Source: Setaria digitata (lineage: Eukaryota > Nematoda > Chromadorea > Rhabditida > Setariidae). Taken from it: a stretch of 64,000 nt of DNA. Each line of letters opens with the position of its first letter. The first letter of the stretch is position 1. The notes beneath the pieces are model-generated. The model was not told the DNA's origin and searched no databases. It saw nothing but the letters and a program-made list of their open reading frames with translations. The stretch lies in assembly GCA_003640385.1 (NCBI GenBank), contig RCAB01000051.1, positions 1 through 64,000 on the forward strand, given 5' to 3'. The position numbers and the translations under genes were made by a program. Below are positions 29,101 through 42,300 of the stretch, in pieces.

Positions 29101-29201
29101 TGTGTCTCTTCGATATGTTGCAGCAAATCGCGCAGGTTTCCAAAATGAAGTCCACAACCGTTGAACTGACAAATGTTAACACTTAACAAGGCTAAGGCCA
29201 T
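26146..29201 (-). CDS. JAZF1: JAZF1-like three-finger C2H2 zinc finger protein
   Basis: JAZF1 is a nuclear C2H2 protein associated with the NuA4/TIP60-p400 acetyltransferase complex in vertebrates; yeast Sfp1 shares finger features. Exons in transcript order: 29096-29201, 28567-28684, 28256-28333, 27919-28010, 27712-27775, 27236-27442, 26903-27000, 26732-26835, 26366-26506, 26146-26298; all in phase, 386 aa (human JAZF1 is 243). Finger 1 is at residues 11-34 (CQFNGCGLHF core), finger 2 at 161-184 (CPVEGCNKRYKN) and finger 3 at 228-249 (CSQCSKRYKT). This order, and the long spacer between fingers 1 and 2, match JAZF1. An acidic segment lies before finger 2. After finger 3 there is a Ser/Thr/Gln-rich tail of about 135 residues absent from the human protein. 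An acceptor (TTCTTATAG) lies 4 nt upstream of the ATG, compatible with spliced-leader addition. Assignment is strong from the fingers; the tail is unrecognised. Confidence 0.88.
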
Positions 29202-30330
29202 CTTTCTATAAGAAAGTTATCTTCCATGATTATACATTCAAATATAATTTTTTTTAAAGTACTTATACTTATTTTAAGAACTTCAGTTAACTGTGCTAAT
29301 ACATCTAAATTTAAAAACTTGATATGCTAAATGCTAACCATTCATGCGAAATATAAATGATGAATTCCGAAGTTGTAATTTAAACTATATATTAAAATAA
29401 CACAGAAGCATTTAAACTGTAAGTAGAAATTAACATAATTAAATAAGAAAATATGATGGCAGTTATGCCATCCGCTCTAAAATTCTCCTCGTACACTATT
29501 TATATCTTGCACACCTATTACTTTACATACTGAATAAATTCCATTTGTTTACAAATATTAACAGTTTTTTGCTAAAATAATCATACGCCTTCCACAATAG
29601 TTACATTAGGACTTATATATCTCTTGTAACACCTAGCACAGCCAATAACAGTCTTCCAGCAGAGAGAAGTTTAGGAATGAAGTATGAACATAACAATTAC
29701 TGCCTTGGAAAGCAGTCATCTGTTACACACTTATCCGCAGGGCTCGTTTTAATTTATCGGCCATCTGTCTATCAGTCCGTAGTCTAAGCAATATCTGGAT
29801 ATACTCAACCGAATCTGGTTGCATCATTACTCAACATGTTTTCTTGAAGCCACTCCTTTCCTTCTCAGTTACGTACGTTATCGGTATCTACATCATCCAT
29901 TAACGTGTACAAACTATGCAGGAATGACACACTATCATTACAAAATAACAATTCAACGAAGTATGAGGACGAGAAATACAATACTCACAAACATCTTTAG
30001 AAATTTTTAGTTGTGTCAATTGATATGATTCCTATAACGCTTGATTGCTGATTGTGTTCGGGGTGTACGGTATCACTGTGGCCGCTTACTTTTACAGGTC
30101 AAAACGGGCACAGGGAAGTTCGGTTCCGGGGAGGAGTGGTGTGATTGGCTGCACTCGAAATTATTCTGCATTACGGTCAGGGATTAACCCTTAACATTAT
30201 TTGCACTTTCGCGTCGTTGCGATCGAGTCCATTAGAAAGTACTATCGAGAATTATTGCAGGATTTTGGGGGATGCGGAAATCAGTGTGAAAATGCATTAT
30301 GGTTGTTAATCAGACACGTGTAAATCAAGT
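29202..30330. promoter_or_regulatory. bidirectional promoter region JAZF1-like / p400-like
   Basis: The 1,129 bp between the two divergent start codons must contain both promoters. The half next to the p400-like gene (about 30050-30300) is less AT-rich than its surroundings and carries several CpG dinucleotides (for example near 30210-30232). The half next to the JAZF1-like gene is strongly AT-rich. I recognise no specific factor site. Confidence 0.55.
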
Positions 30331-33300
30331 ATGAGTAGTGGCACACGTACTGTTCGTCGTTCACGGCGTAACGTTAATGCAGCAACGACGAGTAATATGC
30401 ATTCTGATGATGTGATGTCCGTAGATTCGTCAGGTGGCGATACGTCACCTCCTGTATGTGCTGAACTTTCCTTGGACACCAATTTTTTTTTATAAATCCA
30501 ACTATTTAATTCTTATGATTTTTCATGGCTTTGCTGAGAATAGACTATCAAATAGGGTTAGTTTCTGAGATGACCACGTATCCTACGGTATCCTACGAGC
30601 GTATCATACTTCGGTTTACTTTGCTACTCTTCAAAAGTTTTAAATTCGGTGGTGTTTTGTTAGTACTCCATAATATTGAGCTTTTAGGTGCGAAGTCTTA
30701 CTTTACACTTCGCCATATTATAATCGAAAATGATAGCTGTAAGAGGAAGAAAATAGCAGTACCTTTAAATTAAACTTTTGAACTATTGTTTGCGTTAATA
30801 TCTTCATTTAGACTCGACGACGTCGTCTCAATAGTGGTGATCCTATGGAAGGATGCTCAAGGAGGGAAAGAATTAGTATGAGACGAAAAACAGATGCAAA
30901 AATAGAGCTAGGCATCCGTCTCATAGCTCAAATGCGGCTTATCCATAATACTAGGAAAACTATTGCACTAGAAAGGTTGCTTTTTTAAATAATCAAATTT
31001 CGGACCTCTAAATTTCTACAGTCGAAAAATGTATTTATGTGTTCCAGAACTAGTATTGGAAATGGAATCGAGGATGGAAATGATGCAGGAATTTTTGGCA
31101 GTGAATTGACTTTTGAAAATGGCGCAGGGTATGTTATGATTGTTGATTATCCCTTAACAGGTTGGATGATTATGACAGAGATGAGAAGTGTCACTGAATC
31201 ACATTACTTTAAGAACCGTTAGTTTTTTCGTTTGCAGTTTTGGGATGTCACTGGATTCGTTATTAGGTCCAGAGGCAGCAGAAGCGGATATCATTACTCA
31301 TAAACAACAAATTTCATCAGTTTTGGATGCATCAGAAACGTCTCTATCACCCATTGAAATTAAAGTGGAAGAAAATAGCGCTGCTTCGGTAATTATTTCG
31401 ATTATTAGTTTTCTGCCTTAATCTGCTTTTTCAAAGTGTTCGCATTTATATTTGTAAAAATATTCCCTTAATTTAACATTTACAGCCATGTTCGTCATAT
31501 TTGGAACAACAGCCATCTACTTCAACGGTTGCAGCGCATCCAACGTCTTCCATACCATCAGCTACAGCTCAGTCCACACCTCGAAGTTCTTCAGCAGCTG
31601 GAGTAGAGTCAAGTGTTGAACGAGTAGCGAAACAGGTTGACGCCTTTATCATGCATGACTCGTTTTTGATGCCAGAGAGTACAGTAGTTTTATATACCAA
31701 TCTTGAATAGCTTTATCGAATCCGAATAGATAATCTCTTGACTTCTCTCTCGCGCATAATAGTGGTTAGTAATTAGTAATTCCTTGAAATTTGTCCAGCT
31801 TTGAGTATATAACCAATAAGACAAGGGAATGTCTCAAATGTTTTGTATGTTTTCAATTCAGTATGTTCCATTTCTATGTTTTTAGGTTCAAATAGGATTT
31901 TTTCATGTACTGTATGTTATTCTGTCTGTAGGAAGCACAAGTATTGGCACGAATCGCTGAACTTCGAAGGCAGGGTCTTTGGACGGCATCTCGATTACCA
32001 ATGATCGAAATGCCTCCGCGAAACAAAACACACTGGGATTATTTGTTAGAGGAAATGCGTTGGATGGCTATAGATTTTCGACAAGAACGGACTTTTAAAC
32101 GGCAAGCTGCAAAAAAGGTCTATAAATTCAAAGAAATTCCTACGAAATTTTCAAAAAATAAGCTCATGACATCTAAACCCTAGACTAAAACAATCTTTTC
32201 TTGCTGATTAAAGTTCTTTTTAACATTATACGTTCTAATTTCTTTTCTCTAACCATTTTTAGTTTTCATCCCAAATTGCACGAATGTTACGGGATCGAGA
32301 ACAGGAAAAGGAACGATCGGAACAACGAGCTGTGAGGGAGGCAAAGCGTGTTTGTGCGCTTATCGCAAAAATGGTGCGCGATTTCTGGCAAAATGTTGAC
32401 AGGGTGGTTGATTTACGTGCGCAGGTCGAAAGTTTTCTTTTTTTCATCTTTCATTTTTCATATTTATTATTTAGTTACTTCTATTTATTTAAATGTGACG
32501 ATTCCTGTGAATTTGTTGAGATGTAAAAGGTGTTTTTTTTTTCTGTGCTTTGCTTTCCTGAATAGTAGTGATTTTCTTATGGTCGTGAAATAAAACTTTC
32601 ACTACTGGAAATTATGAATTTATTGGGCTAAATAAATCAGTGGCTTTCTTTGATCAAGAAGGAGACTCGATATTATTTAAGAATTTCCAATTTCTTTTCA
32701 GGAAATAATAGAATCAATGAAACGAAAAGCGTTAGATCAGCAGTTAGAAATGATGGTAGGTCATGCTGATAAACTGAGTGAGATGGTACAAGAAGGATTG
32801 ATAGGCGAAAGATCGAGCAGAGCTTCTTCAGTACGGAGTAATGGTGTTCTCAAAGGTTCGCATTCACGATTTATTTTTCTTATGGTTGATCTCTAGCTTT
32901 TCGTTGAGATTTACTGATGTTTCATTGATGCATATTAGGTAAATACGGGGAACCTTGTGTAATGTTTTAAAGATATTTAATTTTCCAAAAGAGAATTTAT
33001 GAGTTTCAAAATTATAAATATATACCTGGGAGTTGATGTGATATTTTTAGATGAAGATGCTGTAAGTTTTTCAACTGATTCCGATGATATTTCGATTTCG
33101 GACGCTGAAGCTGTCGATGGGAATGTTGAAGAAGAAATGGAAGGGTTAGTGAACGAAGGAAATCTCGAACTTGATGACTTTCTCGACTCGGTATATCCTT
33201 AAATTATAGAATTTTGAAACTTCGATAAGCATATTGAAGATGTATTAAAGAACTGTTTGGTATTAACCAAGAGGCCCATTTTTTTTATATTACTCGTGTA

Positions 33301-36300
33301 TTTTTTAGTCACAATAGGAGTATGCTGGTCAAAATGCTGTCCCAGCTATGTCATTTTAGTTTGATATTTTCTTGTTATCTATGTTCATAAAACAATGAAT
33401 TGTACTTTTTCTCCAATTTCAGCTTCCCCTTGGTTATCTGGAGAGCCTTTCAAAGTCGGAATATCAGCGAGACTTGTTTGACCCTACGCAGAGTACATCT
33501 GCTGATTATAAACCCACGGAAGGAAGTGAAGTTTCCACTGAATACGCGGCATCGGAAATTACACAGGGTATTTGGGACAGCAGCTGTTTTCATATATTAA
33601 TTTGCTTGTATTTGTTTGAGTTCCCACTTTTCAAATTTTTAGATTTTTTTCACCGATTTCGATTCAGTTTCATTTCAGAAGAAGATTCGACCCGTCATAG
33701 TGCATCGATTACGCAGAGTGTTTCATCGGTTTCGGAAAAAGAAGCTCTTGATCCTACGCTTATAGAAAATGCTCCTAAAGATACTATAAGCAGTTCAATA
33801 AATTATGGCAGACTAACATCAGAAAGTAGTGAAGAGCGACAAAAAGAATTAGCAAATATTGCAGAAGAAGCTTTGAAATTTCAGCCGAAAGGGTTTACGT
33901 TAGAAACAACGCAAGTGAAAACAGAAGTACCACATTTAATCAGGGGCATGTTGAGGGAATACCAAATGGTTGGTTTGGATTGGTTGGTGACTTTGTATGA
34001 CAATGGCTTAAATGGCATCTTAGCCGACGAAATGGGTTTAGGTATATAATTTTATTTTTTCAGAGCCGTTGACTTCTTTGATTCGAACACTTTAATTGTT
34101 TACATTGCACGGAGAATTCTCGAAAGTTTTAGGGAAAACGATACAAACAATAGCATTGCTTGCACATTTGGCATGTAAAGAATATATTTGGGGTCCACAT
34201 CTTATTATTGTACCTACATCGGTGATCTTGAATTGGGAAATGGAATTTAAAAAGTGGTGTCCAGCATTTAAATTACTCACTTATTTCGGTAATCAAAAAG
34301 AGCGAGCTGAGAAGCGGAAAGTAAGACTATTTCATTTTTACTCTAATTTGTTTCAATTCGTCTCATAACTTTTCCTATTATCTTAATGATAAGCTGGTTA
34401 ATTTTTTTTTTTTTTTTAATTTCCTATGCATAGCTTTTCGTTGTATAGCAGAGCTAAAAAAATTAGTGAAATGCTATGTTCAGGTTGTTAATTTTAGTAA
34501 ATTGTTTCTTCTTTCTGCTATGACAACGTTTTTTCAGGGCTGGACTAAAACTAATGCATTTCATGTTTGCATCACTTCATACAAAATTGTTACGCAAGAT
34601 ATTCGTTCATTTAAACACAAGACTTGGCAGTATTTTATTCTGGATGAGGTAAATTGAGTGAGTAAAATTCAGTGAAATTTGATTAGAGTAACATTCATTG
34701 AATGCCTTTAACAACATTTTTTTTAATCTGTTAATGACGTAAATTATTGATCCATTTGTTATTTGGTGTCACAGTGCTTGCTTATGTATTTGAACTGATT
34801 ACTTTCGTGGTACTATATTGCATTTCCTTTTACTTTATAGAAAGAAGTACATTATTCTTTGCAGGCACAAAATATAAAAAATTTCAAAAGTCAGCGTTGG
34901 CAAACGTTGCTAAACATCCGTGCCCGCCGGCGTTTACTTTTAACTGGTACACCCCTGCAGAATTCACTGATGGAGCTTTGGTCGCTTATGCATTTTTTGA
35001 TGCCTGCTATTTTTGCATCACATAACGATTTCAAAGATTGGTTTAGCAATCCTTTAAACGATATGATGGAAGGTAATGCGGAGTGGAACGCTCCACTAAT
35101 ACAGAGGCTTCATAAAGTTCGTACATTCACGAAGTTTAAATCTCTTGGAAATTTGGTTTCAAATTATTCTGACCTCTAGAGTGGTCGTTTTCTGCTGCGA
35201 TTTACTCATGCCTATTGGTAGATTGAATAGACCAAGTAACCTTAAAGATCGGTCCTGCTATGCCATTTTTTTGAATGAGATTAAGTATGATATCATCAAA
35301 CCAGTGACTGTTATTTCAGTTCATACAAAATTATAATATATTGTTGCAAGTAATCAGATAATTCTTTTTGGAAAAGTGACTTTTATTCTTCACTTTTACG
35401 TGAAGTCAGTTTCTGGGCTTAAAGATTTTTTCTCATCTGATTTTTATTTTTAAACATTGTTTGACTGAACTTTCATAAGGGAAACCTACAGGTACTTAGG
35501 CCATTCATTTTACGACGTCTGAAAAGTGATGTAGAAAAGCAGTTGCCGGAGAAAACGGAACATATTATCCGATGTCCTTTATCGAAACGGCAGCGTTGCC
35601 TTTATGACGATTTTATGTCTAGGCGATCGTAAGTTAGCTTCCTAACAATTATAAAATTATAGCTTAGAGGAAATAATATAACTGCTCGTGACTTACAGAC
35701 TGGTTAGGCCGTTTTCTTTTGATGATGTACTACTTTCAACAATCATGGAACATTAATTAGTTTTCGAAAACGTATCTTAGTTATGTTTATAAATTTTAAT
35801 ATTTGGCTAGTTGTCTTTAGTACCCTAGTTTCAAAATCGGAAGCATTTGTAAGATCCTGTACAGTATGACGGAGAAAATTATCACATTAACATTTATTTA
35901 TAAATTCCTATTTTATGATGTCTCGGCCATAATGAATGATATATTGAAGGACGAGAGAAAATTTGCGATCAGGCAGTGTTATGTCGGTATTGAATATTGT
36001 TATGCAGCTCCGAAAATGTTGCAACCATCCAAATTTATTTGAACCGAGACCAATATTATCTCCTTTCGTAATGCAGCGTCGTGTGATCACTTTACCAGGC
36101 GTTCTGTTGAACATTTGTCGAGGGTCAGTTAGTTTCTTCAAGTTTCCGTGGAATCGGATTTTAAATTAAGAGATTCAGAGTACTTTCATAAGTTGATGCT
36201 CCCTTGATATGCACTTTTGCTTCGTTTTTAAATTTCAGAAAGGAATTCGAAGAAACAAATGTTTTGGATCTTTTCAAGATTTTACCTTTACATGGTTCTC

Positions 36301-39300
36301 TCTTTGCATACAATGAGGGGCGTCGTTTGGTTATTGATGAACAAATATTGAACGACCACCTTTTAAACTCGGTGGATATACCGATGCCACATTTGGGAGG
36401 ATTTCATTTTTCAAGGCCACCACCGGTTATTGTCGTTTCATCTTTAGATAACTAACACTGAGCTGAATTTGAAGATTTTTAAAACTGTGAGATATTTGCT
36501 CCGTAAAGATTTGCATATTTTTTAAATCATAGTACCAGATACTTTCATTCAACTCTTAAATTTTTTTCATTATTCCAGCAGCTGCATTCACAACCTCAAA
36601 ACAGAGAAGGATCAAAAGTTTTCATGCCTGTTCCATTACCGGCAGCAGGTGGGGAGATTTTCCCTTTTTTTTTGTTTTTTTGTTTTTGAGATTCCCTTAA
36701 AGAATTATTGATATTATCACTTGGACGCATACTGTTGAGAGTTATCGAATAACAACCCATTTATTGATTAAGAATAACAGTATTATCGTGAGATAGTCAC
36801 ATTACCATTATGCTAGATTGTCATTTTTTTTTTTTTTTTTTTTTTTTTCACAGTTATTTCTACTCAGTTTTTCAGGCATCCCACGAGGTAATGAATTATA
36901 TGTTTCGGTCGATGATCTTGGCAATGCTCGAGTTTATCAGTTGGTATGAATATATTACGTTAATTCTTGTTTACTCAGTTTTCCTATTAGAAATACATTC
37001 GGAGTTTTAATATTGTCTAAACTTTAATGTTTTGTAGGTAATTGATAGTACTGGCGGTCATACGGTGCGTGAATGCGAACCAAGTTCTGTTGGTGGGAGC
37101 CATCTCTTGGTTTCTAGCACAGCAGCTTCACAGAGTAATACATCAGTTTCTTCCACGAAGACATTACCAACTGCTTCGGCACAATCGACGGTACAGGAGC
37201 CATCAAAAGTTTTATCAGTGAAACAGTGCATGGCGGAACCTGCAAGTACATCCGGCTCTGCGAGTGTTCCATTTCTTAAAGTAAGTCTTTGAGATTTTCC
37301 TCGAACTTATTTTTTACCTGGTTATCAGAAAGTTTCCTTACCTCATTTGTTTTGCTGAAAGTTTTTCTGCAGGTCAATGATTTCAGCCAGCTTTTCGTTC
37401 AACAACGGTCTTATCTCAAACACATTCTTCAATTGACAATTCTGCTAAGAATGTAGGGACGATGAACAATGGTTGTACGACGCTTCCTGAGACTCATATT
37501 GCTGCAACTTTTCCGGTAAATACTCTCTATGCACACTTAAGAGTGCAAAAGAGAGAAATAATTTATTGCTTTTATCCTTCGTTTCTAAGAAGTCCCTTAT
37601 GTTGTAAACCTTTTTCCACCTTTTTTGTATTTCACCAAATTTTGGGTTAGATGTAAGAGTGGGTATTTTGAACAGTTAGTTAAATTTTATCTTAAAAACT
37701 CATACTAATTTATATTCTCTTTATTTCTCTTTTTATTCAAAGTCAGATTTTTTGGAATTATTTAGATAAATCAGGCACAGCAGGTGAAGCTATTAGAACC
37801 AGAATCTGCTAGTGTGGGTGGTGTCAATAATACAGCTGATATTAATCGAGTTCAAACTGAAGTGAAGGAAGTCGATGAAATGAATTCAAGTGTAGTTGCA
37901 GAACGACTAGACCAAAAGTCAAACATATATGACTTCTTAATTTTAGTAAGTAATAAAACTATACATGTTTAACAATGGTTGATAATTTTTTTTTAACTGA
38001 CTTACTTGGTACTGTTTAAGCTTTGACGTGTATTAGCTGTAAATTTTAAATGACAAAATTTGAAAAAATTTGGGAGTTCCATAAACACTTTATTAAGAGA
38101 TCTAAAACCCTACTGATGACTAATATAACCACTGGTCGTTCTTCTTGACTCTATTTCTCCCTTTCTGGAATTATTTCCAGTTAACATGTAATTGAATCTT
38201 GTTGTCATCACTTATTCTTCCATTGACGTTTTAAAGATCTGAAAAAGAGATATTATCCATGAATGGTTTTTATTTATTTATTCAATTCAAGCCAAACATA
38301 TCGAAAGCTGTAGAAGAGATAAAGAAAGAAAGGTTGCGGCGTTGTGCAGCCGTTTGTTCTCGACGGTTATTATTTCCTAACGTTTGTCGCGCACCATTAG
38401 TCGCAGATGAACTGTTATCGGTTATTCGGAGAGAATTAACCCGAAAGAAACATCATCGTTATAACTTCTCAGGGATAGGTAAGCAAAGTTTATTTCGTTT
38501 GATAGTGGAGAGAGTATACATTCTACATTCAAGTTCTGATTAAAACAGTCTTTACCTTGGCTTGTTACCTTTACCAATTTATTTAAACTCTTGTTACTTT
38601 AGATTCATTGGGATGGCTGGTACCATCGCTGATCGAGTGGATTGATGATGCATCGCAAAGGTGAAGCGAGTGTTCTAGATTTTTTTATTTTTTATTTTTT
38701 AATAAGTACAAGATCATTCTTTTGTTCATAAAATAATAAAAATTACGGGATAAAGTTATCTTGTACATCTTGTAATTTAAGGTTCACTGTTTTTGTACAT
38801 GGCGTTTTGGCTGATGAACCTGTCTTACAAATTAATACTAGTGGGTGTTGTGCGTACATACGAAAAGAACGGGATGACCTGAATGAAGAATGTCATCGTG
38901 TAGTTTTGGATTCTCACAGATTATTTTCCCATATAGATATGATGCAGAAGCTGCAGTTTCCAGAACTGCGATTAATTGAATATGATTGTGGTGAGTGTTT
39001 TAGTTTTTCTACACATGTTTGACGAGCATTTGTTTTTGTTCCTATTTATCTGTCTCTATCCTGAATCCCTTATCATTAGAAAAGAATTTCATTCTGAAGA
39101 ATTTTCTGTACAGATTCATCTTTTCATTTTAGCAATGTTGTTGCTAAGATTTCCTGAAAAACCTTCCAGGTAAACTGCAAGTCTTGAATAGTTTGTTGCG
39201 AGATTTGTTTCTGTACAAACATCGTTGCCTGATTTTTACACAGATGGCACGAGTTTTGGATATCTTGCAAGCTTTCTTGTCTTTCCATGGTTATCAGTAT

Positions 39301-42300
39301 TTCCGACTAGATGGAACAACCGGAATTGAACAGCGGCAGGTAACTAGCTTCTTGATGCATTTTTGTCCCCCTCGTTTTGTTTACATTTCTTGGAGAAAAG
39401 TTTTAGTATCTCAGCTTCCCACCCATCATTCATAACTCGAAAAAATAGCTCTAAATTTTGGCTACCCTAGCAGATGCGAAATTATGGCTGTTGTAAAATC
39501 TAAAATTAAAAATAATTAACATTCAGACAAAAATAAGTGAAACTTAAATTTAAGGATAAGTAGGAGAATGAAATGTAGAAAAAAAGGAATTGATATTTAA
39601 TTTAAAAATTTTTCCATTTCTGAAGAATGCTATTTATATGTAGGCAATGACGGAACGTTTCAATGCCGATCCGAAAATATTTTGTTTCATTCTGTCAACA
39701 CGATCAGGTGGCATAGGTGTTAATTTAACGGGCGCAGACACGGTTATTTTTTATGATTCGGATTGGAATCCAACGATGGATGCTCAAGCCCAAGATCGTT
39801 GTCATCGTGTAAGTCGTACTTCCTCTCTGATGATCATATATGTTTCCGTGATGATACCAACTTTACTTGATTAGAATGAAATAGCCAAAAGTTAGGAATC
39901 AGTGCAAGTTTAAAATTTCAAGGAAATTTATGGAATTTTTGATGCGATGAATCAAACTTTTGGTTTTAGATTGGACAAACTCGAAACGTTACTATCTACC
40001 GTTTAATCAGTGAGCGAACAATTGAAGAAAATATTCTGCGAAAAGCGATGCAGAAGCGACGTCTCGGTGAAATGGCCATTGACGAAGCGGGATTTACACC
40101 AGAATTTTTCAAAGGTGATAATGTCAGAGACTTGTTCGAAGGTGATGCAAATGTAGCCGACGTTATTGCTCCAGTTGCTGTGATAGATAATAAAGAAATT
40201 GAAAAAGTAAGTTTTCATATTTGAAAAAATCCAATATTTTGATGACTGTTGTGTGTTTAACCAGTCATTTGATAGATTACATATTATGTTTGCTGATTTT
40301 CATTCATTTCTCAGATGTTGTATGAGCTTGTTACGTTGATATTTAACATGAGGTATGATTTGGTATTTTTTTGTAGGCTATGGCAACAGTTGAAGATATA
40401 CAGGATGTTCATGCGGCACAACGGGCAAACGCTGAAGTAGAAGCTGACATTGCGGAGTTTGACGAAAATGCTTTGTTACCTTTTGTTGAGAACAACCAAG
40501 AAAAAATTGAATCCAAATATTTAGAATTAATAAATCAGGTATTGTGTAATTTTTCTGGTGTTTATTATGAGTTGAATTTAACCGTAATATCACTGTTTCT
40601 TATAATTTCTGGCGCTATTTGAGAAGATAAGTTGTGATTTGAGTACAGGAATGCCGAGCAGACGTGTATGGTCCATGACGTGTTCGAGATGAGTAGGATT
40701 TGTATTACAGTAATAAGTAGGTTCTATTCAGTTATGTTGTAGAGTTGTTTAAACTCCAGAATTACAATTACGTCTTTCCAAATTATATGGGCTATTTTCT
40801 CTTTTCAGTTAAAACCGATCGAAAGATATGCAATCAATTTCTTGGAAGCAGAATACAAACCAGAATTTGAGGAGGAGGTAAAGGAGGCAAAGGTGATTGT
40901 TTTCATTTTTTGGCTTTTTTTATTCAATTCGTCTTTCTGGAGGAATTTGTGAAACTTGCAGTTTAACTGGTTGTTATTAAGTTATTTCCTGAAATTATAT
41001 GAAGCAGTTATATTAGGAGTTATTTAAATTTATAAAAACTATAGTTTTTTGCAAATGCCAATTGGTAATACTTGTTAAAAGTCAACATCATTTAGTTTGA
41101 TAGGAAACGAAAGTAAATCTTTACATGTATGAAAATGTTTCTATTGTTAGCGGACATAGAGTTATGTTTTTTTGAATCCAAAGTGGATTCATTTGTAATT
41201 CTCCGTCACTGGCTCGATCAAAAAATTAGGACTCTTCAATAATTAACGCATAATATTCCAGGCTCTGATCGACTCGAAAAAGGATGAATGGATAAAAGCA
41301 CAAGAGGATGTAATGGAAGACGATAGTGGTGAGCAGCAGAGCGATGATGAAATCTCACTAACATATCTAAGTGGATTCGATGTTCCTGGTTCTGTGGATG
41401 AGGTACGCTCAAAAGCATCGGCATCACGTTTAGCTACCCTTAGACCTCATTTACATAAATCAGGTTCACGCAGCTTACGTCCAGTAACATTCGCTGCATT
41501 AAAAACACGCTCATCCCCACGTCTTGTTCAGTCTAAGGTGACACAGTCTGCTTCGGGAAGTACAATCATTAATAAAACAGTGGTAACTAAATTGAAGAAA
41601 ACGGCAGAGAAAAATAATGTCCAAATTAAATCAGAATCTGACAGTAGTATACCGTCATTAGTTACAAAATCGCAGTCTAAATTCTCCCTTCAAAAATTGT
41701 CGGCCGAAAAGTTGTCTAAAGCAGTGTTATCGCGGCAAACGAGATTGAATGTGAAAGAAAGTACCTGTGCAAGAGTTGTTCCATTGTCGGTTGCTTTTAC
41801 GAAAGCATCGACTGCAGTACGTTCCATATCCGGTTCTACTCTTCCATCGCGTTCTCCGGTTTCATCCTTCAATGCCTCATCGTTTTCATTGTTATCATCA
41901 ACTTCATCTAGCTCTAGAACTTCTTCCAGAATCGACACTTTTGCTAGTTTTCGCCCATCATTATCTGCATCTTTTACTTTGAAAAGTGACAGGACATCAT
42001 TTTTGAGTCGTCAAACATTGTCTCCACCATCTGCCACAAGTTCATATAGGCCGCCGCAACAACTACGTACAGCTTCTGGCCCTTCAAAATTTTCAGCGCA
42101 AACGACAACGATAAGACGACGATGCGAAAGTGGAAACTTCGAATTTGTGAAGCCGGTTTCTTCTCCTTATAAGACTTCAGGTCATCAGTCACAATCTGGG
42201 ATGCGGACAAAACCGACACTGGGAGATTATGAACGACCTAGACTATGCTTACGAAAACGTGGTGAGTCAAAGGGTAGCGAGGGTGAATCTTCTTCCATCT

